From: a virus
Reading direction: 5' to 3' (one strand)
DNA length: 36,988 nucleotides
IMG/VR virus record: IMGVR_UViG_3300025886_000078
Span: 1-36,988 of that record
The notes below the pieces were generated by a model that saw only the letters and a list, made by a program, of their open reading frames with translations, did not search any database and was not told the origin of the DNA. This document shows positions 4,429 through 11,905 of this stretch, piece after piece. A program made the translations under genes and the position numbers. The stretch's first letter is position 1; each line of letters begins with the position of its first letter.

Positions 4429-6523
4429 CGTTATTTGGTTGGGAGACAAGCATTCAAGGGGAGAAGTCATCAAGCTCCACGGGCTTCTCGTTGGTCTTCC
4501 GAAAAAACCAAAGCGATCTGAAATACTCTTCCATGAAAAACCAAAAGGAATGCAGGTGTGGTCGCGCATTCCTATGCCCGAAGAGCTGTCGAGGATTAGA
4601 AGTATGGATGAGTGGCTCGAAAAACCTTCCGAGTTTCGAAGAAGCTTTTCTGCTTACATCGAGCAGGAGTTTGAGCGCAGGCGTAACGGTGTTTGGTTTT
4701 ACAACAATGGCGTGCCTACGTACATTACAGGGAGGCACTATATGTTTCTCCAGTGGTCCAAGATTGACATCGGATATCCTTCGTATCTTTCCTTTCAGAG
4801 TGAAATATTTCTTCACATGGCTGCGTGCGAAGCTGATCCCCGTTGTCTCGGTCAGCTTTATACTAAGTGTCGCCGTTCTGGCTATACTAATATCTGTTCT
4901 GCAGTACTTGTTGATGAAGCTACTCAAGTTAAAGACAAGCTCCTGGGCATACAGTCAAAGACTGGTAAAGACTCTCAGGAGAATATTTTCATGAAGAAAG
5001 TGGTTCCGATGTTTCGGAGCTATCCTTTCTTTTTTAAACCTATACAGGATGGCACTACGAATCCACGTATGGAACTCGCTTTTCGGGAACCATCGAAACG
5101 AATCACCAAGAAGAATAAGACGTCGCAAAAGGGCGACGCACTCAACACGATCATTAATTGGAAAAACACCACTAATAACGCCTATGACGGAGAAAAACTT
5201 CATATGCTCTACCTCGACGAGGCTGGCAAGTGGGAAAAACCTGTCGACATCAAAGAGGCGTGGCGCATTGAGCGAACTTGTCTCATCGTTGGTAAACGCA
5301 TTGTAGGTAAGGCTCTTGTTGGGAGCACTGTTAACCCTATGGGTAAGGGCGGTCAAGAGTACAAAAACTTGTGGGAGGATTCTGACCCAGACGAAAGAAA
5401 TGCTAACGGCAGGACTCGTTCTGGACTCTACAGAATATTCATACCTGCTTCTGAAGCTCTTGAGGGTTTTTTTGATAAGTACGGGATGCCTGTACTGGAT
5501 GAGCCGACTAAAAACGTAGAAGGTGTCGACGGAGAGATTATTGACCAAGGAAGCATAGATTATTTAAAAAATGAGCGAAATTCCTTGAAACACGACCCTT
5601 CTGAGCTAAACGAGGTTATCAGGCAATTCCCTCTAACTGAAGACGAAGCGTTCAGAGACAGCATCGAAGGCAGTATATTTAACATAGGAAAGATATATCA
5701 GCAGATAGATTGGAACAACAACCTATATCCTAACCCTGTGGTCCAGGGTAATTTCATCTGGAAAGAGAAAGACAAAGAGGTTCTGTTCACCCCTGACCCA
5801 AGAGGTAGGTTTAAAATAGCATGGCAACCCCCTCCTGAACTAAGGAATAAGTTCTCAGAAGTTAAGGGCAAGAAGACACCTTATAATGCTCAGTACGGGG
5901 TAGGGGGAGTCGACTCGTATGATCTTGACGAAACTGTCGATGGGAGGGGTTCTAAGGGTGCCTTGCACTTGTACAATAAGTTTAGCATGAACCAAGATAT
6001 TCCGAGCAACATGTTTGTGCTGGAGTATGCTTCTCGTCCAGACCTAGCCAGTATTTTTTATGAGGACGTTCTCATGGCTGCGTTTTACTTTGGATACCCT
6101 TTGCTCGTGGAGAACAATAAGTACGGCATCGTAAGGTACTTTGAGTCAAGAGGTTATGAAGAGTATCTTATGGATAGACCGTCACATCTAGTGGCAGCTA
6201 ATTCTAAGGTTAATGTAAAAACTAAAGGGATCCCATCTAACTCTCAAGATGTCATCCAGGCTCACGCTCACGCTATCGAAGATTACATACACAACCACGT
6301 TGGGGTGAGGCCTGAAACTGAAGATTTTGGAAGGATGTACTTTAACAGCACTCTGGAGGATTGGATAGGCTATAAAATAACTAATAGAACCAAGTATGAC
6401 CTTACAATTAGCTCTGGATTGGCTCTTCTTGGGTCGCAAAAAGTGAAGCAAAAGAAAACAAGGTCTGATTTAAGCGACAAGGTGTTCTTTAGAAAAAACA
6501 AAGTGAAAGAATGGCACCGCTAA
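4412..6523 (+). CDS. terL: Terminase large subunit (DNA-packaging ATPase and nuclease)
   Basis: This 703-residue protein has the two-domain layout of TerL. In the ATPase half, a deviant Walker A lies at LYTKCRRSGYT (149-159), Walker B at HMLYLDEAG (264-272, with D269 and E270), and a coupling motif at VGSTVNP (303-309). In the nuclease half, VGGVDSYDLD (497-506) gives the first acidic cluster, LVENN (565-569) the second, and KYDLTISSGLALLG (661-674) the last aspartate of an RNase H-like fold. It pumps DNA through the portal into the prohead and cuts the concatemer. The Walker A lacks the classic GKT/S ending. It resembles terminases of Bacteroidota podoviruses, including the crAss-like type, more than T7 or P22. 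It is followed by the portal gene, as expected. Confidence 0.93.
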   Translation: MDRSDDVIWLGDKHSRGEVIKLHGLLVGLPKKPKRSEILFHEKPKGMQVWSRIPMPEELSRIRSMDEWLEKPSEFRRSFSAYIEQEFERRRNGVWFYNNGVPTYITGRHYMFLQWSKIDIGYPSYLSFQSEIFLHMAACEADPRCLGQLYTKCRRSGYTNICSAVLVDEATQVKDKLLGIQSKTGKDSQENIFMKKVVPMFRSYPFFFKPIQDGTTNPRMELAFREPSKRITKKNKTSQKGDALNTIINWKNTTNNAYDGEKLHMLYLDEAGKWEKPVDIKEAWRIERTCLIVGKRIVGKALVGSTVNPMGKGGQEYKNLWEDSDPDERNANGRTRSGLYRIFIPASEALEGFFDKYGMPVLDEPTKNVEGVDGEIIDQGSIDYLKNERNSLKHDPSELNEVIRQFPLTEDEAFRDSIEGSIFNIGKIYQQIDWNNNLYPNPVVQGNFIWKEKDKEVLFTPDPRGRFKIAWQPPPELRNKFSEVKGKKTPYNAQYGVGGVDSYDLDETVDGRGSKGALHLYNKFSMNQDIPSNMFVLEYASRPDLASIFYEDVLMAAFYFGYPLLVENNKYGIVRYFESRGYEEYLMDRPSHLVAANSKVNVKTKGIPSNSQDVIQAHAHAIEDYIHNHVGVRPETEDFGRMYFNSTLEDWIGYKITNRTKYDLTISSGLALLGSQKVKQKKTRSDLSDKVFFRKNKVKEWHR

Positions 6524-6529
6524 GTTTGC

Positions 6530-6537
6530 TATATTTG
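6530..6537 (+). promoter_or_regulatory. TATATTTG promoter box before portal
   Basis: TATATTTG lies between the terminase stop and the portal ATG, ending 7 nt before the ATG. A second TAnnTTTG match (TAAGTTTG, 6521-6528) overlaps the terminase stop codon immediately upstream, so the promoter may be doubled. Confidence 0.6.
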
Positions 6538-6544
6538 CGGATAT

Positions 6545-9034
6545 ATGCACGGTACACAGGGAAAAAATAGCACAGGCTTTCCTGACCCCCTTGAGCCAAG
6601 GAAAACAAAAGAAGGTAGGGAGTATGGTTTGCGCTACGCAAAAGCCATTGCTTCTCAGTGGGGCAGCTATGAGCAGGATAATTCTCTGATGAGAAAACGC
6701 CGTCGCGTATTCGATAGAAATAGAAAGTACGCTAACGGAACGCAAGACACTAGCATTTATAGGCAGCTGCTTACAAGTCTAGACCCTAGCAACTCTGACG
6801 GTAGCTTTTTAAATCTAGACTTCACTCCTGTACCTATCCTCCCTAAGTTCGTTAGGATTGTAGTAAACAAAATCTTGTCTACTGATCCTTACCCCAACCT
6901 TGAAGCTGTAGACCCACTGTCTTCCAGCGAGAAGGACTTAGAGCGGAAGAAGGTTGAAATGGCTGTAGCCAACAGGCAGAAACTCAACGACATTAAGGAG
7001 AGTACAGGAGTTGACATCGCAGAGATGGAACAGATTCCTGAAACCTTAGAGGAGGCGGAGATATTCATCGGGAACAACATCAAGTCTTCTTCGGAAATCG
7101 CAGCTCAAGTGGCTACGAACATGACGCTAAAGTGGAACGACTTTAACGATGCTACTTACAGGCGTTGCGTAAATGACCTCGCTACTCTTGGAATGGCTGT
7201 GGTAAAACGATCTAATGACCCTAGCGAGGGCATTAAGACTAGTTATGTAGATCCGTCTGAGTTTATTCATAGCTACACCAAAGACCCTAACTTCGGGGAC
7301 CTGGTTTATGCAGGTCACGTCAGGCGCATCCCTATTCAAGAACTAAAGCGTATTGCTGGAGATCAGTTTACTGAGGAGGAATACAAGCAGATTGCTCAAA
7401 AGGCCGCAAAGAAGTATGGATACGATGCCAGTAAGGTTGGAGAAAGCAGTTACGACGATTACTTGAAGAGGTATCGTTTTGGGTATGACGAATACATGGT
7501 TGAGGTGATGGACTTTGAGTTTGTCTCTGTTGACTGCATGTACTTTGAGGAGAAAGAAAGCAGACACGGTAATACTGGATTTTATTACAAAGGAGATACT
7601 TACAAGGGTCCTAGCAACTCCGTCTTTAAGAGGGATGTAAAAAAACTAGAGAACGCGGTAGTATACGGAGGTAGCTACATCATGGGGTGTGATATGCTCT
7701 ATAACTACGGGATGCAGACCAACATCCCTAAGAACATGCACGACCTGTCTAAGGCTAACTTGTCTTATTCTGTTGTTGCCACGAACATGGAGGATATGAT
7801 CCCCAAGTCTATGGTTGACAGCTGCATAGGTTTTGCTGACCAGCTTCAGTTGACGCACCTAAAGATCCAGCAATCTATTGCTAAGGCTAAGCCTGATGGG
7901 ATAATCATTGATGTTGAAGGTCTTGAGAATGTTCAACTTGGTAAAGGAGGGGAGCTCCAACCTCTTGAGCTCCATGACATTTATGAGCAGACTGGTGTGT
8001 TCTACTACAGGAGTAAAAACCCTGAAGGAGGATTTCAAAACCCGCCGATCAGAGAGATTGGGAACTCAGTTAGAAACATCAACGAGTTTATCGCTTTGTA
8101 CAACCACTACCTACGCATGATCCGCGACGCTACGGGAATCAACGAAGCTATGGATGGTACAACTCCAAAAGGAGAACAGCTTGTAGGGGTTAGGCAACAG
8201 GCTATTGCTGCTGGAAATAACGCTATTTACGACATCACTAATTCTTCTATGGTCCTGTTCAAGAAGGTTTGTTCAGACATAGTGAAGTGCCTTCAGGTCA
8301 TACCCAGGGAGAGCATCCTATACAGGGCTTACGAGAACGCCATTGGTAGTGAGAACATAGGTATTCTAAACACCTTCAACAAGCTTTCTATGTACAACTT
8401 TGGCGTACAGGTAGTTAAGGAAATGGAGGATGTAGAGAAGCAATACCTAGAGCAAAATATACAGGTATCCTTGGCTCAAAAGGAGTTAGACATAGAGGAT
8501 GCTATTGCAATTAGACAGCTAAAGGATATCAATCAGGCAGAGAGGCTGCTAGTTGTTAGACGCAAGAAGCGTATAGCGGCGAATCAGCAGGCTGCTCAAC
8601 AAAACATTCAGATGCAGTCTCAAGCTCAAGTGCAGTCCGCTCAAGCCACTAGTCAGGCTAAGATGCAGGAGATGCAGGTTAAAGCACAGATTGACGCTCA
8701 GATGGAGCAGATGAAGGCTCAGATAGAGGCTCAGATGGAAACCCTAAAGCACGAGCACAGGAAGGAGATTGAGATGATCAAGGCTCAAGCCACTCTCGGA
8801 TTCAGAACTGAAGAGCAGGAGTTTAGAGAGAAGTTGGAGGTCTTAAAAGAAGACCGAAAGGACACTAGGGTTAAAAAGCAAGCTACGGAACAAAGCAAGC
8901 TGATATCGCAAAGACAGGGCGATCGAGGAGAGCTTCCTGAGGCGCAGGATTCCCCCTTGGAATCAAGCGGCCAGGAGATTATTAATAATATAATTGACTC
9001 GGCCTCTCAGGCTACGCAGCCTCCAACTCAATAA
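6545..9034 (+). CDS. Portal protein
   Basis: This 829-residue protein follows terminase directly and has the length and make-up of large podovirus portals. The first 620 residues are a mixed alpha/beta core with typical elements such as the FVRIVVNKILS helix (about 103-113) and the MIRDATGINEAMDG segment followed by GVRQQAIAAGNNAIYDI, which is characteristic of crAss-like and related portals. From about 640 to 790 it becomes an extended glutamine/alanine/methionine-rich coiled coil (repeats of MQ, QAQ, MEQMKAQIEAQ), which should form the barrel extending into the capsid. The portal dodecamer is the DNA gate, the nucleus for capsid assembly and the docking site of the connector proteins. The start is set by the promoter spacing at 6530-6537. 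Confidence 0.87.
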   Translation: MHGTQGKNSTGFPDPLEPRKTKEGREYGLRYAKAIASQWGSYEQDNSLMRKRRRVFDRNRKYANGTQDTSIYRQLLTSLDPSNSDGSFLNLDFTPVPILPKFVRIVVNKILSTDPYPNLEAVDPLSSSEKDLERKKVEMAVANRQKLNDIKESTGVDIAEMEQIPETLEEAEIFIGNNIKSSSEIAAQVATNMTLKWNDFNDATYRRCVNDLATLGMAVVKRSNDPSEGIKTSYVDPSEFIHSYTKDPNFGDLVYAGHVRRIPIQELKRIAGDQFTEEEYKQIAQKAAKKYGYDASKVGESSYDDYLKRYRFGYDEYMVEVMDFEFVSVDCMYFEEKESRHGNTGFYYKGDTYKGPSNSVFKRDVKKLENAVVYGGSYIMGCDMLYNYGMQTNIPKNMHDLSKANLSYSVVATNMEDMIPKSMVDSCIGFADQLQLTHLKIQQSIAKAKPDGIIIDVEGLENVQLGKGGELQPLELHDIYEQTGVFYYRSKNPEGGFQNPPIREIGNSVRNINEFIALYNHYLRMIRDATGINEAMDGTTPKGEQLVGVRQQAIAAGNNAIYDITNSSMVLFKKVCSDIVKCLQVIPRESILYRAYENAIGSENIGILNTFNKLSMYNFGVQVVKEMEDVEKQYLEQNIQVSLAQKELDIEDAIAIRQLKDINQAERLLVVRRKKRIAANQQAAQQNIQMQSQAQVQSAQATSQAKMQEMQVKAQIDAQMEQMKAQIEAQMETLKHEHRKEIEMIKAQATLGFRTEEQEFREKLEVLKEDRKDTRVKKQATEQSKLISQRQGDRGELPEAQDSPLESSGQEIINNIIDSASQATQPPTQ

Positions 9035-9045
9035 CGTATAATTAT

Positions 9046-9053
9046 TATCTTTG
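9046..9053 (+). promoter_or_regulatory. TATCTTTG promoter box, 4 nt before ATG
   Basis: TATCTTTG ends exactly 4 nt before the ATG at 9058, in the 23-bp gap after portal. No TTG is visible at the -33 distance. Confidence 0.62.
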
Positions 9054-9057
9054 CCAC

Positions 9058-9351
9058 ATGAAAGCTTGTAAGTCTTACAAACGTGGGGGTAGGGTTAGCC
9101 TAAAGATGGGCAAGCATAAAGACCCTAAAGGAGGCCTTACTCAAGCTGGAATAAATAAGTACAATAAAGAGACGGGGAGCAACCTTAAAATGGCTGTCAC
9201 TACCCCGCCTTCTGAGCTTAAGAAAGGTAGTAAAAAAGCAAAGAGGAGAAAAAGTTTTTGCGCTCGAATGAAAGGTGTTAAAGGGCCTATGAAAAAGCCC
9301 AATGGAAAGCCAACTCGTAAAGCGCTTGCACTAAAGAAATGGAATTGCTAA
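9058..9351 (+). CDS. Small very basic protein with KGG start, virion- or DNA-associated
   Basis: This 97-residue protein begins MKACKSYKRGGRV, a start shared with the genes at 9885 and 10063. It then has GGLTQAGINKYNKETGSNLK (about 29-48), a lysine-rich stretch KKGSKKAKRRKSFCARMKGVKG (about 56-77) and the end ALALKKWNC. I recall this GGLT..G...YN...GSNLK ... RRKSFCARM.G ... KWNC order from a domain of unknown function common in marine phages and some large viruses (possibly DUF6321). Strong basicity and position in the capsid cluster suggest DNA packaging or encapsidation; the function is unproven. Confidence 0.75.
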   Translation: MKACKSYKRGGRVSLKMGKHKDPKGGLTQAGINKYNKETGSNLKMAVTTPPSELKKGSKKAKRRKSFCARMKGVKGPMKKPNGKPTRKALALKKWNC

Positions 9352-9560
9352 TGTTAGACAGCATCACACATATTGAATTTTTAGCTGTAGCTGGCTCTGT
9401 TGTAGGGGTCTGGCTAAAACACCAAACAGACTATGCCAAGCTAGTGGCAAGGGTAGAGGGTTTGGAATCAGACAGCAGCGACTTCAAGAGAGACGTAAAA
9501 AAGCTTCTTGATAACATTCAAGAAATTAAAGTACTTTTGGCAAAGAACAAAGTAGAGTAA
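9351..9560 (+). CDS. Small membrane/coiled-coil protein
   Basis: Starting at the ATG that overlaps the previous TAA (TAATG at 9349-9353) gives 69 residues; an ATG at 9339 would add four more and overlap by 13 bp. The N-terminus holds one hydrophobic segment (HIEFLAVAGSVVGVWL, about 6-21), followed by a charged coiled coil (KLVARVEGLESDSSDFKRDVKKLLDNIQEIKVLL). This one-TM-plus-coil shape is found in haemolysin-XhlA-like and other small phage membrane proteins. A lysis accessory role is possible, but the position between head genes argues for caution. Confidence 0.65.
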   Translation: MLDSITHIEFLAVAGSVVGVWLKHQTDYAKLVARVEGLESDSSDFKRDVKKLLDNIQEIKVLLAKNKVE

Positions 9561-9561
9561 T

Positions 9562-9885
9562 ATGGCTAGAGTAAGACAACCAGGTGCTGCGGCTGCAGCC
9601 TCATTCGGACAATCAGGTAGCACTTATGCTAACGCAACTGGTTCCGCCACTATCGACGCGCCAGGCAGAGCTGCTATTGTTGCCATTCAGATTCTTTCTG
9701 ACGCTACATTTACGTCTATGACTGCGGTTACGCCTAGCACCTGCTTTAACTCTTCTGACAGCGGGTCTGGAACAGGAGGAGTCTCTTTCCCTTCCAACCA
9801 AACCCTTAGTGCTGGAGTGGTAGTTTACGGGGAGTGGTCTCAAGTTGTTCTTGCTACTGGATCCGCTATAGTGTACTTCGCATAA
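9562..9885 (+). CDS. Small beta-rich virion protein, probable decoration protein
   Basis: This 107-residue protein starts with an alanine/glycine-rich segment (MARVRQPGAAAAASFGQSG) and continues as a beta-sandwich-like chain: SATIDAPGRAAIVAIQILSD (about 28-47), then TFTSMTAVTP, a GSGTGG turn, and finally VVVYGEWSQVVLATGSAIVYFA (about 86-107). I recall this order (AT.SATI..P...VVAIQ...D..F ... G..VYG.W..V.LA.G..I.YF) from many small structural proteins of marine phages. The likely role is capsid decoration or fibre. It shares its final A with the next ATG as TAATG. Confidence 0.65.
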   Translation: MARVRQPGAAAAASFGQSGSTYANATGSATIDAPGRAAIVAIQILSDATFTSMTAVTPSTCFNSSDSGSGTGGVSFPSNQTLSAGVVVYGEWSQVVLATGSAIVYFA

Positions 9886-10073
9886 TGAAGGCTGTCAAGT
9901 ACAAAAAGGGCGGTAAGCTGAAAGTGCTTGACAAGAAAGTAAGTGTCAGCCCCCCAAAAGGGTATCACTGGATGGAAGAGTCTGGTAGGTATTACTTGAT
10001 GACTGGTGACTACAAGCCTCACCCTGGGGCTGTAGAAAAAGCAGTGTTTAAAACAGTGACTCATGAAGGCTAA
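9885..10073 (+). CDS. Small KGG-start protein of unknown function
   Basis: The ATG at 9885 overlaps the previous TAA (TAATG) and gives 62 residues. It begins MKAVKYKKGGKLKVL, sharing the MKA-K-YKKGGK start of its neighbours at 9058 and 10063, then continues SPPKGYHWMEESGRYYLMTGDYKPHPGAVEKAVF, with GYHWM...GRYYLM..D..PH being a distinctive central pattern. It resembles short 'HWM..GGYYLM.G....H.G' proteins that I recall beside head genes in aquatic phages. It overlaps the next gene by 11 bp. Function unknown. Confidence 0.65.
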   Translation: MKAVKYKKGGKLKVLDKKVSVSPPKGYHWMEESGRYYLMTGDYKPHPGAVEKAVFKTVTHEG

Positions 10074-10533
10074 GAAGTCTTACAAGAAAGGAGGTAAGTT
10101 TCCAGACCTTACTGGTGACGGGAAGGTCACCCGCGCTGATGTTTTGAAAGGTCGTGGCGTCTTCAATAAAGGTGGCAAGGTTATTAAAAGAGCTGGAAAA
10201 AACGACGTCAATTACGACATGTCTTGGCACACGGAGACTAGGCTGGGCATGAAAGACAAGGCTGACAAAAAAGGTAATATGCCAGGATCAAAAAAAGATT
10301 CTACCTCAACAAAAGGCGTAGTTATCCCATCTAGTGGTAAATACAATAAAGGCGGAAAAGTAAAGTCCCGCGTCAACGAGGCTGGTAATTACACCAAGCC
10401 TAGTATGCGTAAAAGGCTGTTCAATGAGATAAAGGCTGGTAGCAAAGGAGGAAACCCTGGTCAGTGGTCAGCTCGTAAGGCACAGCTTCTGGCACAGAGG
10501 TATAAGAAAGCTGGGGGAGGCTACACGAACTAA
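10063..10533 (+). CDS. Basic KGG-motif protein with DLTGDGKVT element
   Basis: This 156-residue basic protein starts MKAKKSYKKGGKFPDLTGDGKVTRADVLKGRGVF. The DLTGDGKVTRADV part is an EF-hand/dockerin-like calcium loop seen at the ends of many phage head proteins. NKGGK recurs twice more (about 35-39 and 93-97). The C-terminal third, SMRKRLFNEIKAGSKGGNPGQWSARKAQLLAQRYKKAGGGY, is a compact domain that I recall from many phages and large viruses. It is probably packaged or capsid-associated because of its charge and context. It is linked to both neighbours by overlaps (11 bp upstream; TAATG downstream). Confidence 0.7.
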   Translation: MKAKKSYKKGGKFPDLTGDGKVTRADVLKGRGVFNKGGKVIKRAGKNDVNYDMSWHTETRLGMKDKADKKGNMPGSKKDSTSTKGVVIPSSGKYNKGGKVKSRVNEAGNYTKPSMRKRLFNEIKAGSKGGNPGQWSARKAQLLAQRYKKAGGGYTN

Positions 10534-10772
10534 TGGGGTTAGCCAAGTCACAACAGAGCCTGAAGAAGTGGACGGCACAAAAGTGGCGAACTTCTAGCGG
10601 AAAGAAATCAGAAGGTAAGCGCAGATACTTACCTGACGCAGCGTGGAAGTCGCTGTCCCCTGCTGAGAAGGCAGCCACGAACAAGGCCAAAGCAGAGGGC
10701 AATAAGAAAGGGAAGCAGTTTGTTTCTCAGCCTAAGAATATCAAGAGGAAGGTAGCTAAGTACCGTAAGTGA
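10533..10772 (+). CDS. Small basic protein, DUF5872-like
   Basis: This 79-residue, lysine-rich protein starts on the TAATG overlap and reads SQQSLKKWTAQKWRTSSGKKSEGKRRYLPDAAWKSLSPAEKAATNKAKAEGNKKGKQFVSQP. The order KW..QKWRT.SGK....RYLP..AW..LSP.E.AATN.AK..G..KGKQFV.QP is one I associate with a domain of unknown function (possibly DUF5872) in aquatic phages and large DNA viruses. Nothing catalytic is visible. It ends the cluster of small basic genes and is followed by the scaffold promoter. Confidence 0.72.
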   Translation: MGLAKSQQSLKKWTAQKWRTSSGKKSEGKRRYLPDAAWKSLSPAEKAATNKAKAEGNKKGKQFVSQPKNIKRKVAKYRK

Positions 10773-10780
10773 TTGATATT

Positions 10781-10788
10781 TATATTTG
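10781..10788 (+). promoter_or_regulatory. TATATTTG promoter box before scaffold
   Basis: TATATTTG lies in the 30-bp gap before the scaffold gene, ending 14 nt before its ATG, so this transcript would have a short leader. It likely drives scaffold and capsid genes, since no such box precedes the capsid gene itself. Confidence 0.58.
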
Positions 10789-10802
10789 CTAAAATTTAAT
10801 TC

Positions 10803-11873
10803 ATGGAAGATCAACAAGTTAATCCATCGGAAGGTCAGGAGCAAGAAACTCCGTCTTTCACTTTTGTGGATGAATCTGAGGTCATCGAAGCACAACAAGC
10901 CGAGGCTGGTGTGTTAGAACCTCAGGTAGAGATGCAAGAGGATGTTGTAGAACAGACTCAAGACTACGGGCCTTCAACGGAAGAAGCTCAGAGTGAATAT
11001 ATAGAACAAGACTACTCCCAAGAGGATGTCGAGGGTGCCGTACTGAACTACCTAAGCGAAAGGCTAGGGTCTCAGATCGAATCTATCGACGACCTTATAG
11101 GGGGTCAGCAACAAGAGAGCGAACTTGATGAGCGCATTGCGGCCATTGCTCAGTTTGTCGAAGACACTGGAAGGGCTCCTCAAGATTGGTTTATTTATCA
11201 GCAGCTCAACCCTTCCGAAATGGATGACATGACTGCGATTCAAGTTCAGATGGCATCTGACTACCCGAACCTATCTCAAGAGGAAGTTTCCACTTTGATG
11301 AGCAGCAAGTACAAGCTCGATCCTGATCTGCATACAGAAGATGAGGTGAAACTCTCACAGTTGCAACTCAAAATTGATGCTCAAAACGCGCGTCAGGGAA
11401 TTGAAGAACTGAGAAGTCAGTATTCAGCCCCTGAGCAAAGAGAGAGCGAATATGATGAGTCTCCATTCGATGACAGCTGGTATCAGTCTATGCAAGCCGA
11501 AACTGAAGCTCTCGACGGGGTCGAATTTGACCTCGGTAACGGGAAGAACTTCACGTTCGGATTGAATGACGGGTATCGTAACGAGTTGGTGGAGAAGAAC
11601 ACTCGCCTTGACGAGTTCTTTGATCCTTACGTCCAACAGGATGGGAACTGGGATTACGACAAGCTAAATGTTCACAGAGCTGTAGTTGACAACATGGAAC
11701 AGATTGTTCAAGCTGTATACAAACAAGGTATGGCAGATGGTCAACGAGGCATTGTGAACCAAGCGGCTAACGTACAAGCTCAGGCCCCAAATCAAGGTGG
11801 ACAACCCCAGGAAGACAACCTTTCTGCGCAACTAAGACAAGCGCTAGGAGGAGATTCGACCTGGTCTTTTTAA
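10803..11873 (+). CDS. Probable capsid scaffolding protein
   Basis: This 356-residue protein is strongly acidic and rich in glutamine and glutamate, with long predicted helices. The first 90 residues look disordered (many Q, E, P, S), followed by helical parts around AVLNYLSERLGSQIESIDDLIG (about 79-100) and LSQLQLKIDAQNARQGIEELRSQY (about 180-203). The C-terminus turns glutamine/asparagine/glycine-rich and ends LRQALGGDSTWSF. Size, charge, helicity and position immediately before the major capsid gene are the classic signature of a scaffold, which guides procapsid assembly and then leaves. No protease domain is seen. Confidence 0.75.
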   Translation: MEDQQVNPSEGQEQETPSFTFVDESEVIEAQQAEAGVLEPQVEMQEDVVEQTQDYGPSTEEAQSEYIEQDYSQEDVEGAVLNYLSERLGSQIESIDDLIGGQQQESELDERIAAIAQFVEDTGRAPQDWFIYQQLNPSEMDDMTAIQVQMASDYPNLSQEEVSTLMSSKYKLDPDLHTEDEVKLSQLQLKIDAQNARQGIEELRSQYSAPEQRESEYDESPFDDSWYQSMQAETEALDGVEFDLGNGKNFTFGLNDGYRNELVEKNTRLDEFFDPYVQQDGNWDYDKLNVHRAVVDNMEQIVQAVYKQGMADGQRGIVNQAANVQAQAPNQGGQPQEDNLSAQLRQALGGDSTWSF

Positions 11874-11905
11874 CCTAAACAACAAAACTTTTTATATAAG
11901 AAATT

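Noticed and set aside
4955-5548. 197-codon open frame antisense to terminase
   Set aside because: It lies wholly inside terL, whose motifs are certain; the antisense product shows no motif.
6245-6320. Histidine-rich stretch (QAHAHAIEDYIHNHVG) near the terminase end as a separate metal-binding domain
   Set aside because: It lies within the RNase H-like nuclease part between its second and last acidic motifs and is best explained as part of that fold.
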